Below, one piece after another: positions 1 to 8,845 of a stretch of DNA of 64,000 bases (positions are counted from its first letter, which is position 1; every line of letters begins with the position of its first letter). This stretch comes from an uncultured Dehalococcoidia bacterium (lineage in GTDB: Bacteria > Chloroflexota > Dehalococcoidia > Lucifugimonadales > UBA3495). The stretch is from positions 2,063,570 to 2,127,569 of the forward strand of contig OY282565.1 in NCBI GenBank assembly GCA_958296445.1. The letters run 5' to 3'. Both the position numbers and the translations under genes were made by a program. The notes beneath the pieces are model-generated. The model worked only from the letters and a program-made list of their open reading frames with translations. It did no database searches and was not told the DNA's origin.

Positions 1-1492
1 GGGCCAAGGCGTAGCCCATCATACAGGTAGCGGTAAATTCGTCATAGGAACCGGGAAAGTCCAGCACTTGAGGCAGCAGCCCGGATTGACGCTGCAACCG
101 GCCCAGCGACTCCATCAACCGCACATACATCGCCATTACCGCCGGGCGGGCGGCGTGGCCTTGGGGCAGATAGGTTAGCGTTTCGGCCAGGCCCAGAGCG
201 GCGAACCCGTTGCCCCGGCCCCAATAAAAGGGGGCGGAGCGGCAGTGCCAGAACAGCCCGCTTTCCTGCTGGATGTTTCCGTCCAGCAGAAAGGCCGTAA
301 GCAATTCCAGGTAGCGGCCTTCGCCGGTAAGCTGGAAGGCGCGGCCCAGCAGCGCCCCGGCCATAAACATATCCTCGGTGCGAAAGTCCGGGTCGCAGGG
401 GGGCGGCGCTTCCCCCGGCGGGGCGGGCCGGAAACGGTTGGCGGCGTCAATTATCAGGTTGGCATAGCGGGCGTCGCTAGTGGCGATGGCAAGTTCATCG
501 CCCCACACCACCGAGGCCAGGGCCGAGGCCGCCAGCCCCTCGCCGAATCCGCCCGGCCCGGATGCGCCGTCAACGAAATCGCGGAGCAAAGCGGTGATTT
601 CGGGGCGCGGGTCAACGCTGGCCGGGTCAAGCTGGGCCAAGCGCAGCCGCCCACTGACGGGAACGCCCTGGGTGTAGACTATGGGGTCAAAGGAATGGCC
701 GTAGACCCTAGCAAGGATGCGGCCCACTTCGGCCCGGCTGCGACTGCGGCGGGCGGACAAGGCCCGGCGGGCGTCCGACGGCCCCAGCAACGCCGGATTT
801 TGCTGGCCTGACTGCCGGATTACGCCGAACAGCCGGCTAAGCTCGCGGGAAAGCTGTTCGCCGTAGGCAGTGAGACGCAGGCCGGGAATGGTTCCCAACC
901 CCTCCGGGAAACCGTCGCCCAAAGCCGCCAAAAGGCTGTCATCCTCTATTTCGCGGGCGGCCAGCGCCGGGGCCAAGTGGCGGGCGGCGGCGTTGCATTC
1001 CCAACGGACGGAGCCCTCGCCCGCCTGCACTTCCAGCACCAGGTCGGGGGCCTGAAAGCAAATCCAGCGCCACAGATAGCGCTTTTCCGGGTCCAGTTCG
1101 TCGAAATAGAAATTGCCTTCGGGGGGATAGCCCCGCGACGGGTTGCCGCCCGCGCCGTTGCCCGGCCCCAAGTCCAGACGCAAGCCGTCGGGGTTGGCGC
1201 AAGGCACGGCGCTGAGGGCGATGCGCAAGGCCAAGGCGTCGCCGCCGCCCGCGTACAGCTCCAGGGCGTGCAACGCCGTGTCCACATCGGCGGCGCGGCC
1301 CGACAACCCGCCCAGCAACAGGATACGCGCCCTGGCAGTGTCGGGTGCATAGGCGTGGCGGTCCAGCAACGCGGGAATGGGCGTCAGCGAGCGGGTCACG
1401 CCGCAGGCCGTGCGGCTCCAGAACCCCGGACGGGCCAGCGCCAGCGTATCCAGCGCCTCCCGGACGCCCCGCTCGCTGCCGGAATTAGCCAC
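1..1492 (-). CDS. GH88/GH105-type unsaturated glycuronyl hydrolase with degenerate M14-like N-terminal region (partial)
   Basis: The gene runs off the left edge, so the C-terminus is missing; 497 residues are visible. GTG at 1492 is the likely start, just after the TAA (1498-1500) of the upstream hydrolase. The C-terminal half resembles (alpha/alpha)6-barrel unsaturated glucuronyl/rhamnogalacturonyl hydrolases: a TEDMFMAG segment near residue 373 with a probable catalytic Asp, YWGRGNGF at about 423, then QVLDFPGSYDEFTAT. These enzymes hydrolyse the unsaturated sugar left by polysaccharide lyases. The N-terminal part (about 50-160) recalls an M14 carboxypeptidase core (PCANPDGL, NPSRGYPPEG, DLVLEVQAG), but the usual zinc ligands (HxxE and the late His) are not visible; the late His position reads Gln. 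Family call is fairly secure; substrate is unknown. Confidence 0.72.
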   Translation of the reverse strand, partial: MANSGSERGVREALDTLALARPGFWSRTACGVTRSLTPIPALLDRHAYAPDTARARILLLGGLSGRAADVDTALHALELYAGGGDALALRIALSAVPCANPDGLRLDLGPGNGAGGNPSRGYPPEGNFYFDELDPEKRYLWRWICFQAPDLVLEVQAGEGSVRWECNAAARHLAPALAAREIEDDSLLAALGDGFPEGLGTIPGLRLTAYGEQLSRELSRLFGVIRQSGQQNPALLGPSDARRALSARRSRSRAEVGRILARVYGHSFDPIVYTQGVPVSGRLRLAQLDPASVDPRPEITALLRDFVDGASGPGGFGEGLAASALASVVWGDELAIATSDARYANLIIDAANRFRPAPPGEAPPPCDPDFRTEDMFMAGALLGRAFQLTGEGRYLELLTAFLLDGNIQQESGLFWHCRSAPFYWGRGNGFAALGLAETLTYLPQGHAARPAVMAMYVRLMESLGRLQRQSGLLPQVLDFPGSYDEFTATCMMGYALA

Positions 1493-1497
1493 GGCGG

Positions 1498-2271
1498 TTA
1501 TGACTCCCGCGGCTTTTGCACTAAGTCAACGTTGACCGTGCGGGCCGCGCTTACGGTGAAAGTCAAAGAAGCCGTGCCGCCGCCCTCGGTGCTGTTCATC
1601 ACCTCAATGTTGGCCGGGCCGTGCAGGTAGAGGATTTCATCGCCCTCCACCCGGAAGGGGCGGTCGTGGCCGGGGTAAAAGACGTTGGAAGACGCCACCA
1701 TCTTTTCGACGCTGGCATGGGCGTCCTCGGTATCCCAGAAAATGTTGTAGGGGATGCCTCGCGCCACCGTGCCGCTCTCCGGCATTGCGTCGCCCGCAAT
1801 CAGCACCTTTTCGCCGTCTATGTCGGCCAGCACGCTCATGTGGCCTTTGGTATGGCCCGGCGTTTCCAGCACGGTCACGCCCTCGACGATGGTATCGCCT
1901 TCGGACACGACTTCCACCTTCATATTGCGCATCATATCGGCCATGCCCGCCGCCACCGCCAAGTCCCAGCGGTTGGGATTGCGGGCGTAGTCAATCTCGG
2001 TGGGGTTGACCAGCACCCGGGCATTGCGGAACAAGTCGGTGTTCTGACAATGATCCCAGTGCATATGGGTGAGGATAACGATGTCAATGTCATCGGTGGT
2101 CAAGCCCATCCCGGTAAGCGCCCGGTACAGAAAGGGGCGGCGGGACGAGGGGCCGGTGTCTATCAGTATGTTGTGGCTGCCCACCCGCAGCAGCGAGTTG
2201 GTGGAGTAGCCGAAAGACCCCTGATCGGTGTTGAGGGCGAATCCGTAGGTAAGAACGTCCAGCGTTGCCAT
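1498..2271 (-). CDS. Metallo-beta-lactamase-fold hydrolase, N-acyl-homoserine-lactonase-like
   Basis: 257 residues, with ATG at 2271 behind AGGAG. The binuclear metal site is complete: THMHWDHCQN (HxHxDH) near residue 70, the His of TPGHTKGHM near 140, the Asp of IAGDAM near 160, and the last His in YPGHDRP near 200. Overall layout matches the AiiA/AttM-like lactonase branch, which opens lactone rings; other substrates such as quorum-sensing mimics or polysaccharide-derived lactones are possible. It is followed within 6 bp by the GH88/105-type gene and preceded by the flavin oxidoreductase gene, so a three-gene catabolic operon is likely. Activity on homoserine lactones is not demonstrated by sequence. 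Confidence 0.85.
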   Translation of the reverse strand: MATLDVLTYGFALNTDQGSFGYSTNSLLRVGSHNILIDTGPSSRRPFLYRALTGMGLTTDDIDIVILTHMHWDHCQNTDLFRNARVLVNPTEIDYARNPNRWDLAVAAGMADMMRNMKVEVVSEGDTIVEGVTVLETPGHTKGHMSVLADIDGEKVLIAGDAMPESGTVARGIPYNIFWDTEDAHASVEKMVASSNVFYPGHDRPFRVEGDEILYLHGPANIEVMNSTEGGGTASLTFTVSAARTVNVDLVQKPRES

Positions 2272-2299
2272 GCGATTGCTCCTGTGTTCTGAATCCCTG

Positions 2300-3412
2300 C
2301 TACCGGAAATTGGGCATCACTTTCTCGGAGAACAGTTGCAACGAACCGGAAATCTGGTCGTAGGACAGCCCGCCCGCGTCCAGGTAGCTTATAAAGTGGG
2401 TTACGTGGTTTTCCTCCAGTTCCTTGATGGCCGCGGTCACCTTCTCCGGGCTGCCGATGGCGGCCATCCCTTCCTTGCCGCGCTGGGCCACTAGGTCGGG
2501 TTCGATAAACGGGTCTTGGACATAATGCTCGTAGCTGCGCACCCCGGAGGCCCGCACCACGTCGGACAGCGGACGGCGCAGGAAGTCGCCCATATCGCCC
2601 GCCCATTGCAGCCGGGGAGTGAGCAAGTCTACGGCTTCTTCGTCGGTAGGCGACACGTAGACATTGCGGACGGCGGCGACTTCGATGTCCTCCGGGGCCG
2701 CGCCCTCTTCCAGCATCCGGCGGCGGTAGAGGTTTATCAGGTTCTGGTCGGAATCGGGCGAGGCCGGGAAAAAGCTGCTGCCCACGGTGAACAGCCCCCA
2801 GCGGTTGCGAACCGCAATCTCCACCGACTCAGGGCTGTGGGTGACCGCCATAAATATGGGCGGGTGGGGCTGCTGCACCGGCTTGGGGATAACCCGCACT
2901 TCCGGGAAGCTGAAATAGTCGCCCCGGTAGGCGAAAGTGTCTTCCGTCCAGGCGCGGACGGCGATGTCCATTCCCTCAACGAAGCGGTCGCGGGACTCGG
3001 CAATGTCTAGGCCGTAGATGTCGAACTCCCGCTTCTGATAGCCGCGCCCGGCTCCGACAATCAGACGCCCCCGGCTGAGAATGTCCAGCGTCGCCAAGTC
3101 TTGGGCCAGGCGCAACGGGGCGTGCCACGGCACGATGGTGCAGGCCACGCCCACCTTGACGCGCCGGGTTCGGGCGGCGATGGCGGCCAGCATACTATGG
3201 GGAGAGCTGATGATGCTGTGTTCGCTGAAAGCGTGTTCGGCAATCCACACCGAATCGAAGCCCAGCTCTTCGGCGAGTTCCGCGCCGCGCAGAATATCCT
3301 CGTACACCTCAACATCGGTGCGGGATACCGGGTTGGGGTTGACCTTGCTCTCGTCGGCGTATTGTTCGTGCAACTGCGGGCGCTGGCCCACAAAGAAGGC
3401 TCCGAACTGCAT
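2300..3412 (-). CDS. LLM-class (luciferase-like) flavin-dependent oxidoreductase
   Basis: 370 residues, start ATG 3412 with GGAGAG 8 bases upstream. It opens with the beta-strand MQFGAFFVG typical of the bacterial luciferase TIM barrel, followed by the family markers FDSVWIAEHAF, RVKVGVACTIVPWHAPLRLA and RLIVGAGRGYQKREFD. The product is expected to be a cytosolic FMNH2-dependent monooxygenase or F420-type oxidoreductase acting on an organic substrate. Such enzymes are expanded in SAR202-type Chloroflexota (known from the group). It is 28 bp upstream of the lactonase-like gene on the same strand. The exact substrate and cofactor (FMN or F420) cannot be told. Confidence 0.88.
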   Translation of the reverse strand: MQFGAFFVGQRPQLHEQYADESKVNPNPVSRTDVEVYEDILRGAELAEELGFDSVWIAEHAFSEHSIISSPHSMLAAIAARTRRVKVGVACTIVPWHAPLRLAQDLATLDILSRGRLIVGAGRGYQKREFDIYGLDIAESRDRFVEGMDIAVRAWTEDTFAYRGDYFSFPEVRVIPKPVQQPHPPIFMAVTHSPESVEIAVRNRWGLFTVGSSFFPASPDSDQNLINLYRRRMLEEGAAPEDIEVAAVRNVYVSPTDEEAVDLLTPRLQWAGDMGDFLRRPLSDVVRASGVRSYEHYVQDPFIEPDLVAQRGKEGMAAIGSPEKVTAAIKELEENHVTHFISYLDAGGLSYDQISGSLQLFSEKVMPNFR

Positions 3413-3509
3413 AGCTTAACTCTCCGTTCCGTCTGGGCTTGTGGAACGCGCCACCCTGCCCCTCTCTTTAGGATAGAGCGGGCGGGATGGCGGGCGGATA
3501 GAGCGGGAA

Positions 3510-3968
3510 TTACGCCGAGCCTTCCAGTTGAGCGTAAACCCGGCGCATATAGGCCCCGGAGTCGTTTTCCACGTCGGTGAACCAGCGCAGCAACGAGCGG
3601 GTCAGCGCGTCCACCGAATCGTCGTCCGTCGCGGCCTCGTAGCGCTCGCGGACGGTGGGCTTGGGGGCGCTGGCCGTGGCCTCGCGCAGCCAGGCGATTT
3701 TTTCCACGTCGGTCATATCCGACGACAACACCCGCATCCGCTCGGCAAAAACCGGGTCGTCCTTATCGTCTCCGGCGAATCCCAGCTCGCGGATGCGCCG
3801 CTCAAATATCTGCCCGTGGCTGTCTTCCCGCTCCGCCACCATAGTCAGGCAGCCCCGCAGGTCGGAGTCGGGCGTCGTGTCGGCCCATGCCTTTAGGAAC
3901 AGGCCGGCGCGATGCTCCTGCAAGCGAATGTCGTTGAGCAGGTCAATGTATTCGGGCTTATCCGGCAT
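3510..3968 (-). CDS. Ferritin-like (rubrerythrin-fold) small protein
   Basis: 152 residues, ATG 3968 preceded by GAGG. The N-terminal helix pair contains LLNDIRLQEHRAGLF and CLTMVAEREDSHGQIF, i.e. E-x-x-H type metal ligands on two helices as in the ferritin-like superfamily. The second half (about 80-150) is helical and acidic, without a recognisable second ExxH pair, so the di-iron site may be incomplete. It stands alone, divergent from the acyl-CoA dehydrogenase gene and 97 bp upstream of the flavin oxidoreductase start. The role may be metal or peroxide handling; this is inference. Confidence 0.6.
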   Translation of the reverse strand: MPDKPEYIDLLNDIRLQEHRAGLFLKAWADTTPDSDLRGCLTMVAEREDSHGQIFERRIRELGFAGDDKDDPVFAERMRVLSSDMTDVEKIAWLREATASAPKPTVRERYEAATDDDSVDALTRSLLRWFTDVENDSGAYMRRVYAQLEGSA

Positions 3969-4049
3969 TGCGATACCTCACGAAACAAAGCGTTTTGCGG
4001 GCGAGTTTAGTGCGCCGCCGGTAGGGTGTCAAACTTTGCCCCCGGCCCG

Positions 4050-4058
4050 TGCTAAAAT
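4050..4058 (+). promoter_or_regulatory. Extended -10 promoter for the acyl-CoA dehydrogenase gene
   Basis: TGC-TAAAAT lies about 50 bp before the TTG start at 4107. No good -35 is present, but the TG dinucleotide one base before the hexamer is the extended -10 pattern. Confidence 0.45.
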
Positions 4059-4106
4059 GCCGTCAAAAATTCCGGCCAAGATTCCGGCTTGGGTTCTGGA
4101 GTAGTT

Positions 4107-5285
4107 TTGCCTCAGCTAAACGAAGCGCAGCGCGGAATGATAGCCGCCATCCGGGAGTTCGTCCGCCGGGAGGTGAACCCGGTGGCGCAGGAAATGGAGC
4201 GAGCCGACGCCTACCCCTTCGAGCTGGTGGAGCGGATGAAGGAGCTGGGGCTTTTCGGCGCAGTCATTCCCGAGGAGTACGGCGGGCTGGAGCTGGACGT
4301 CGCTTCCTACGCCCTAGTCATAGAGGAGATTTGCCGGGGCTGGATGAGCCTCAGCGGAATACTCAATTCGCACCTCATAATGGCCTATATGGTCGCCACC
4401 CACGGAACAAGGGAGCAAAAGGAGCGGTTTCTTCCGCTGATGGCTACCGGCGAAAAGCGGGGCGGCATCTGCATCACCGAACCCAACGCGGGCAGCGACG
4501 TCCAGGCCATCGAAACCCGGGCCATCCGCGACGGCGACGAATACGTCGTCAACGGAACCAAGAGCCTGATTACCAACGGGCGGCACGGCAACACCTTCGC
4601 CCTGGTCGCCAAGAGCGACCCGGACGCCGACCCGCCCCGGCGCGGCATCAGCATTTTCATAGCCGAGAAAGGGCCGGGATTCAACGTGGTGCGGGATGTC
4701 CCCAAGCTGGGCTATAAAGGCGTGGACACCTGCGAGCTGTCTTTCGACGATTACCGCGTATCCGGCGGCAATCTGGTGGGCGCCGAGGAAGGCAAGGGGT
4801 TCTACCAGATTATGAGCGGGCTGGAGCTGGGCCGCATCAACGTTGCCGCCCGCTGCCTCGGCGTGGCCCGGGCCGCGCTGGAGGAATCCACCCGCTACGC
4901 CCGCCAGCGCCGGACCTTCGGCAAGCCCATCGGCGAGCATCAGAGCATACAAATAATGCTGGCCAACATGGCCACCCAGATACAGGCGGCCCACTTGATG
5001 GTGCTGCACGCCGCCAACAAGAAAGACCGGGGCGAGCGGGCCGATATGGAAGCGGGCATGGCGAAGCTGTTCGCCAGCGAGATGTGTATGCAGGTAGCCA
5101 CCGACGCCCTGCGAATCCACGGCGGCTACGGCTACACCCAAGACCTGCCCGTAGAGCGCCACTTCCGCGACGCCCCCCTGATGATGATTGGCGAAGGCAC
5201 CAACGAAATCCAGCGCCTAGTAATCGCCCGCCACCTGCTCAACAACTACCCCACCGGCGATTTCCTGTACGAGGCGGGGCTGTAG
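4107..5285 (+). CDS. Acyl-CoA dehydrogenase
   Basis: 392 residues from TTG 4107, chosen because GGAG sits at 4098-4101; an upstream in-frame TTG at 4089 lacks a ribosome-binding site. The fold is classical: an N-terminal helical domain, the beta domain with the FAD/substrate signature ICITEPNAGSDVQ (about 125), the C-terminal helical domain with RRTFGKPIGEHQ, and the catalytic-base region MMIGEGTNEIQRL (about 365). It performs flavin-dependent alpha,beta-dehydrogenation of an acyl-CoA, passing electrons to ETF. The nearby CoA-transferase and MmgE/PrpD genes suggest a carboxylic-acid degradation module. Chain-length preference is not readable. Confidence 0.95.
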   Translation: MPQLNEAQRGMIAAIREFVRREVNPVAQEMERADAYPFELVERMKELGLFGAVIPEEYGGLELDVASYALVIEEICRGWMSLSGILNSHLIMAYMVATHGTREQKERFLPLMATGEKRGGICITEPNAGSDVQAIETRAIRDGDEYVVNGTKSLITNGRHGNTFALVAKSDPDADPPRRGISIFIAEKGPGFNVVRDVPKLGYKGVDTCELSFDDYRVSGGNLVGAEEGKGFYQIMSGLELGRINVAARCLGVARAALEESTRYARQRRTFGKPIGEHQSIQIMLANMATQIQAAHLMVLHAANKKDRGERADMEAGMAKLFASEMCMQVATDALRIHGGYGYTQDLPVERHFRDAPLMMIGEGTNEIQRLVIARHLLNNYPTGDFLYEAGL

Positions 5286-5291
5286 ACAAAT

Positions 5292-5582
5292 ATGATGTAT
5301 AATCCCCGAAAACGGCAGGAAATCAACTACGAATACACCCGGCACGCCAAACGCAGACAGCAAGAGCAGGACGCCGGACTAGCCGAAGTCGCCCTGACGG
5401 TAGAGAACGGCGCACTAATCGAAGTGAGAGGGAACAAGGGTTCGCGGACGCGGGTGTTCAGGGCGGGCTATACCCATCAAGACGTATATTACCCTGACAA
5501 AGAGCTGAGAGTAGTATACGCAATGGAGAAAGATTCGGTTGTCGTAGTTACTATAGTGACGCGATACGGCCGGTTTGAGTGA
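5292..5582 (+). CDS. DUF4258-family protein, toxin-like partner of the next gene
   Basis: 96 residues, start ATG 5292 (or 5295) only a few bases after the acyl-CoA dehydrogenase stop, with no clear Shine-Dalgarno. Shows the DUF4258 pattern: YTRHAKRRQQEQD at the start (His followed by basic residues), a central strand with basic residues (RTRVFRAGY), and the C-terminal strand VVVVTIVTRYGRF. DUF4258 proteins have a small RelE/BrnT-like fold and often sit before a DUF2283 gene, as here. Local GC is visibly lower than in the neighbours, which fits a laterally moved cassette. Toxicity is inferred only from genomic context. Confidence 0.72.
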   Translation: MMYNPRKRQEINYEYTRHAKRRQQEQDAGLAEVALTVENGALIEVRGNKGSRTRVFRAGYTHQDVYYPDKELRVVYAMEKDSVVVVTIVTRYGRFE

Positions 5583-5589
5583 GGCGAAA

Positions 5590-6081
5590 GTGAAGATTAC
5601 TTATGACCCTTGGGCGGACGCAGTGTATTTCCACATCGGAGGGCCTGAAAAGGGAATTGTTGATTTCGCCGACGTAGACGGTGATGCCTTCATTCATTTC
5701 GACCCGGATAACCGGATTGTCGCCCTGGAAGTCTTGGCTGCTTCCCAAAGGCTCAATCTTGATTTCCTTCTGTCGGAGATAACGCTCCTAGAGGGCAAAG
5801 ATTATATAACCTGGCGAAAGCTACAGGTGGCTCTCTGGCGGCGCAAGCAAGCCGATCAACCAGTCATCGCCGGCGATGAGGGGGAAAAATACTGGATTTC
5901 CAAGGTGGAAAATCACGCCGTTACTTTTATCACGGAATCATCGTCAACGCCGGTCACAGTTTCCGAGCAAGAATTGGACAACCCGGATCTTGCCGCCCAC
6001 AAGAAGCTGGCGCGAGGCGAACTGGTAGAAGCTCTTTGGGAGCTGGGCCACTATCATTCCGACCCGGCAGACCCGGTCTAA
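5590..6081 (+). CDS. DUF2283-family protein with C-terminal extension
   Basis: 163 residues from GTG 5590, which has TGAGG 5 bases upstream overlapping the stop of the preceding gene; TTG 5575 is an alternative. The first 60 residues match DUF2283: KITYDPWADAVYFHIGG, then VDFADVDGDAFIHFD and IVALEVLAASQRL. The remaining ~100 residues are an extra domain of unknown type ending in ELVEALWELGHYH. It is the downstream member of a DUF4258-DUF2283 pair; the second such pair in this window (12919-13449) has the same order. The putative antitoxin role is inference. Confidence 0.72.
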   Translation: MKITYDPWADAVYFHIGGPEKGIVDFADVDGDAFIHFDPDNRIVALEVLAASQRLNLDFLLSEITLLEGKDYITWRKLQVALWRRKQADQPVIAGDEGEKYWISKVENHAVTFITESSSTPVTVSEQELDNPDLAAHKKLARGELVEALWELGHYHSDPADPV

Positions 6082-6102
6082 ACATCAGGGAGGTTTACCA
6101 TA

Positions 6103-7500
6103 ATGGTGCAGACCAACAACGAAAGCGGCATCACCCGCGCCCTAAGCAGCTTCGCGGCGGGGCTGGAATACGAAGACCTTTCGCCGGAGGCGGTGGACTG
6201 GGCCAAGTATCTCTGCCTAGACTTCGCCGGGGTTACAATCAACGGCTCCACCACCGGCTCGGCCCGCGCCGTGGTGGACGCCCTGCAACGGCTGGGACGC
6301 CCCGGCCCGTCGGCCATCGTAGGCACGCCCCATCGCGTACTGCCCGAGTATGCCTCAATGGCCAACGGCGTCGCCTTCCACAGCATCGAAATGGACGACG
6401 TGAACAACGAAGCGTCGCTCCATCCGGGCGTGGTGGCCTTCCCTACCGCCCTCTCGATGGCCGACCTGGCGCAGGTTTCGGGCAAGGACTTTATCGCCGC
6501 CGTGGTCGCGGGATACGACGTCATCGTGCGGCTGGGCCGGGCGTTGCAGCCGGCCGAGCATTACGGGCGGGGCTTTCACCCCACGGGAACCTGCGGGGCC
6601 TTCGGCGCGGCGGTAGTGGCCGGGCGGCTGCTGGGGTTGCAGGGCGATGACTTCATTCACGCCCTAGGCATCGCGGGCAGCCAGACCGCCGGCAGCATGG
6701 AATACTTGGCGCAAGGGGCCTGGACTAAACGCCTGCATCCCGGCTGGGCGTCCCACAGCGGTTCTTGGGCCGCGCTGCTGGCCCGCTCCGGCTACACCGG
6801 CCCCACTACCATCCTTGAGGGGCGCGATGGATTCCTGCAAGCCTATTCCGGCAACCCCGACCCGTCGCAGATACTCGACGACTTGGGCGGGGAATTTCTG
6901 ATTACCCGCACCGGCATCAAACCTCACGCCTGCTGCCGCTACAAGCAGGGGCCAATAGACTGCCTCATCGAGCTACGCAACGCCCACAGCCTGCAAGCCG
7001 AAGACGTCGAGGAAGTGACCGTTGGCGTCCTGAGCGGCGGTTTCAAGCTGGTGGCGTCCCCGGAGGAAGACAAGGCCAACCCCCGAACCGTGGTGGATAT
7101 GCAGTTCTCTATGCCCTTCGGCGCCGCGGTGGCCTTGTCCTATGGCCGCGCCTCGCTGTCGGAGTACGCCGACGGAGTGCCGGAACGCCCGGAAATCCGC
7201 CGCCTTATGCCGCGGGTCAAGTGCGTGACCGACCCGGAACTGGACGCCCACTTCCCCCGCGAGTTCCGCGCCTGGGCCGAAGTCGCCGCCACCGACGGAC
7301 GCCGCCTGCGCAGCGACATCCGCTACCCCAAGGGCGACCCGGAAAACGCCCTGTCCTGGGACGAAATGAAGGAGAAGTTCACCGCCCTGACCGCCCCGGT
7401 AATCAGCCCGCAGCGCCAGCAGGAAATCATCGCCGCCGTCGAATCCCTGGAGCGGATGGCAGACGCGCGGGAACTGGCCGCCCTGCTGTCTGCGGAATAG
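6103..7500 (+). CDS. MmgE/PrpD-family protein (2-methylcitrate dehydratase-like)
   Basis: 465 residues, ATG 6103 behind GGGAGG. Family features in order: an N-terminal all-helical domain with YLCLDFAGVTINGS, the MANGVAFHSIEMDDV region, HPTGTCGAFGAAVVAGRLLGL near 165, KRLHPGWASHSGSWAALLA near 205, and the C-terminal lid domain. PrpD-type enzymes dehydrate 2-methylcitrate; many paralogues act on other hydroxy-acids, and no prpB/prpC lies nearby, so the substrate is open. Its stop is 9 bp before the CoA-transferase start, so both are co-transcribed. Confidence 0.9.
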   Translation: MVQTNNESGITRALSSFAAGLEYEDLSPEAVDWAKYLCLDFAGVTINGSTTGSARAVVDALQRLGRPGPSAIVGTPHRVLPEYASMANGVAFHSIEMDDVNNEASLHPGVVAFPTALSMADLAQVSGKDFIAAVVAGYDVIVRLGRALQPAEHYGRGFHPTGTCGAFGAAVVAGRLLGLQGDDFIHALGIAGSQTAGSMEYLAQGAWTKRLHPGWASHSGSWAALLARSGYTGPTTILEGRDGFLQAYSGNPDPSQILDDLGGEFLITRTGIKPHACCRYKQGPIDCLIELRNAHSLQAEDVEEVTVGVLSGGFKLVASPEEDKANPRTVVDMQFSMPFGAAVALSYGRASLSEYADGVPERPEIRRLMPRVKCVTDPELDAHFPREFRAWAEVAATDGRRLRSDIRYPKGDPENALSWDEMKEKFTALTAPVISPQRQQEIIAAVESLERMADARELAALLSAE

Positions 7501-7508
7501 ACCGCCCT

Positions 7509-8729
7509 ATGACACCGCTGGCGCCGCTGACGCCGCCATTGCAGGGCGTCCGCATCCTCGAAATGTCCCAGGCCATCGCCGGGCCGGTAGCGGCGCGGAC
7601 GCTGGGCGACCTAGGCGCAGAGGTGATTAAGATAGAGTCGCCCGGCGCCGGGGATATGTCGCGGCGCATCGGCCCCCACTTCTTGGACGGCGAAAGCGCC
7701 TATTATCTGAACTTCAACCGCAACAAGAAAAGCGTCACGCTGGATTTGCGGACGCCCCAAGGCCGGGAAGTCTGCCACCGGCTGGTAGCAGTGTCCGACG
7801 TGGTGCTTGACGCCTTCCGCCCCTCGGCACTGGAGCGGCTGGGGCTGGATTACCCGTCGCTGCGGGCGGTCAACCCGTCCATCATCGCCTGCTCCCTGTC
7901 GGCCTTCGGGCAGGATGGGCCGTACCGGGAGCGGCCCGGCTTCGACGGCATCGTGCAGGCTATGGGCGGCGGTATGAGCGTCACCGGCAACCCCGGGCAG
8001 CCCCCGGTGTTTATGGGCTTTCCGGTGGGCGATATGGTAGGCGGCTACGTGGCGGCCCTCAGCATCGCCTCGGCCCTCTACGGGCGCAAAACCACCGGCG
8101 AGGGGCGCCGTCTGGACATTTCGCTGCTCGATGTGCAGATTGCCCTACAGGCCCACTTGGGCCAGTTCTACCTAGTATCCGGCGAAGTGCCGGGGCCGAT
8201 CGGCTCCGGCCACCCTTCCAACCTGCCGGTGGGCGCCTACCAGTGCGCCGACGGCAAATACCTGCAAGTCCACTGCGCCAGCCAAGAATTCGCTATGAAA
8301 ACCCTGCGGATGATGTCCGGCGAAATCGGGCCGCTGCGCGGAATGGACGCCGACCCCCGCTTTACCACCGCGCCCGCCCGCATCGAAAACCGGGCGGCCC
8401 TAGAGGAAGCCTTAAGCATCGGCTTCCGCTCCAAGCCCCGCCCCGAATGGGAGCGACTGCTACTGAAATGGGACGTGCCAGGCGGCCCGGTAAACAACAT
8501 CGCCGAGGCGCTGTCCGACCCTCAAGTGCAGCTCCGCAATATGGTGGTGGAAATAGACCACCCCACCGCCGGAACCTACCGCACCGCCGGCAGCCCCATC
8601 AAAACCGGCAGCCCCGAAACCTTCGCCCCCCCGCCAACCCTAGGCCAAAACACCGCCGAGGTGCTAACCGGGCTGCTAGGCTACAGCAACGCAGAAGTGG
8701 CGGCCCTGCGGCAGGCCGGGGCGGTTTAG
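7509..8729 (+). CDS. CaiB/BaiF (family III) CoA-transferase
   Basis: 406 residues from ATG 7509; upstream in-frame sequence belongs to the previous gene. It begins with the family hallmark VRILEMSQAIAGPVAARTLGDLGAEVIKIE and GDMSRRIGP, followed by NRNKKSVTLDLRTPQG. The Asp in the VLDAF/D-region around 80-170 is expected to form the acyl-enzyme anhydride. These enzymes move CoA between carboxylic acids in the cytosol, activating substrates for degradation. Location directly after the MmgE/PrpD gene suggests activation of the acid made or used by that enzyme. Donor and acceptor are not identifiable. Confidence 0.93.
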   Translation: MTPLAPLTPPLQGVRILEMSQAIAGPVAARTLGDLGAEVIKIESPGAGDMSRRIGPHFLDGESAYYLNFNRNKKSVTLDLRTPQGREVCHRLVAVSDVVLDAFRPSALERLGLDYPSLRAVNPSIIACSLSAFGQDGPYRERPGFDGIVQAMGGGMSVTGNPGQPPVFMGFPVGDMVGGYVAALSIASALYGRKTTGEGRRLDISLLDVQIALQAHLGQFYLVSGEVPGPIGSGHPSNLPVGAYQCADGKYLQVHCASQEFAMKTLRMMSGEIGPLRGMDADPRFTTAPARIENRAALEEALSIGFRSKPRPEWERLLLKWDVPGGPVNNIAEALSDPQVQLRNMVVEIDHPTAGTYRTAGSPIKTGSPETFAPPPTLGQNTAEVLTGLLGYSNAEVAALRQAGAV

Positions 8730-8845
8730 GCAGTGTTCGCAATGTATTACGTCAACAATTTATGCCAGTTGACACAATTTCTAGCGCATATACCGTGGAC
8801 AAGAATGGCAAAACTAAATACGGCACTGAACCGTAGGCGCAACCA

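Noticed and set aside
245-811. 188-codon plus-strand open frame
   Set aside because: It is antisense to the GH88/105-type gene, whose frame carries the WGRGNG motif and runs from 1492 off the left edge.
7221-7508. N-terminal extension of the CoA-transferase
   Set aside because: It overlaps the MmgE/PrpD gene in another frame; ATG 7509 begins just before the conserved VRILEMSQ.
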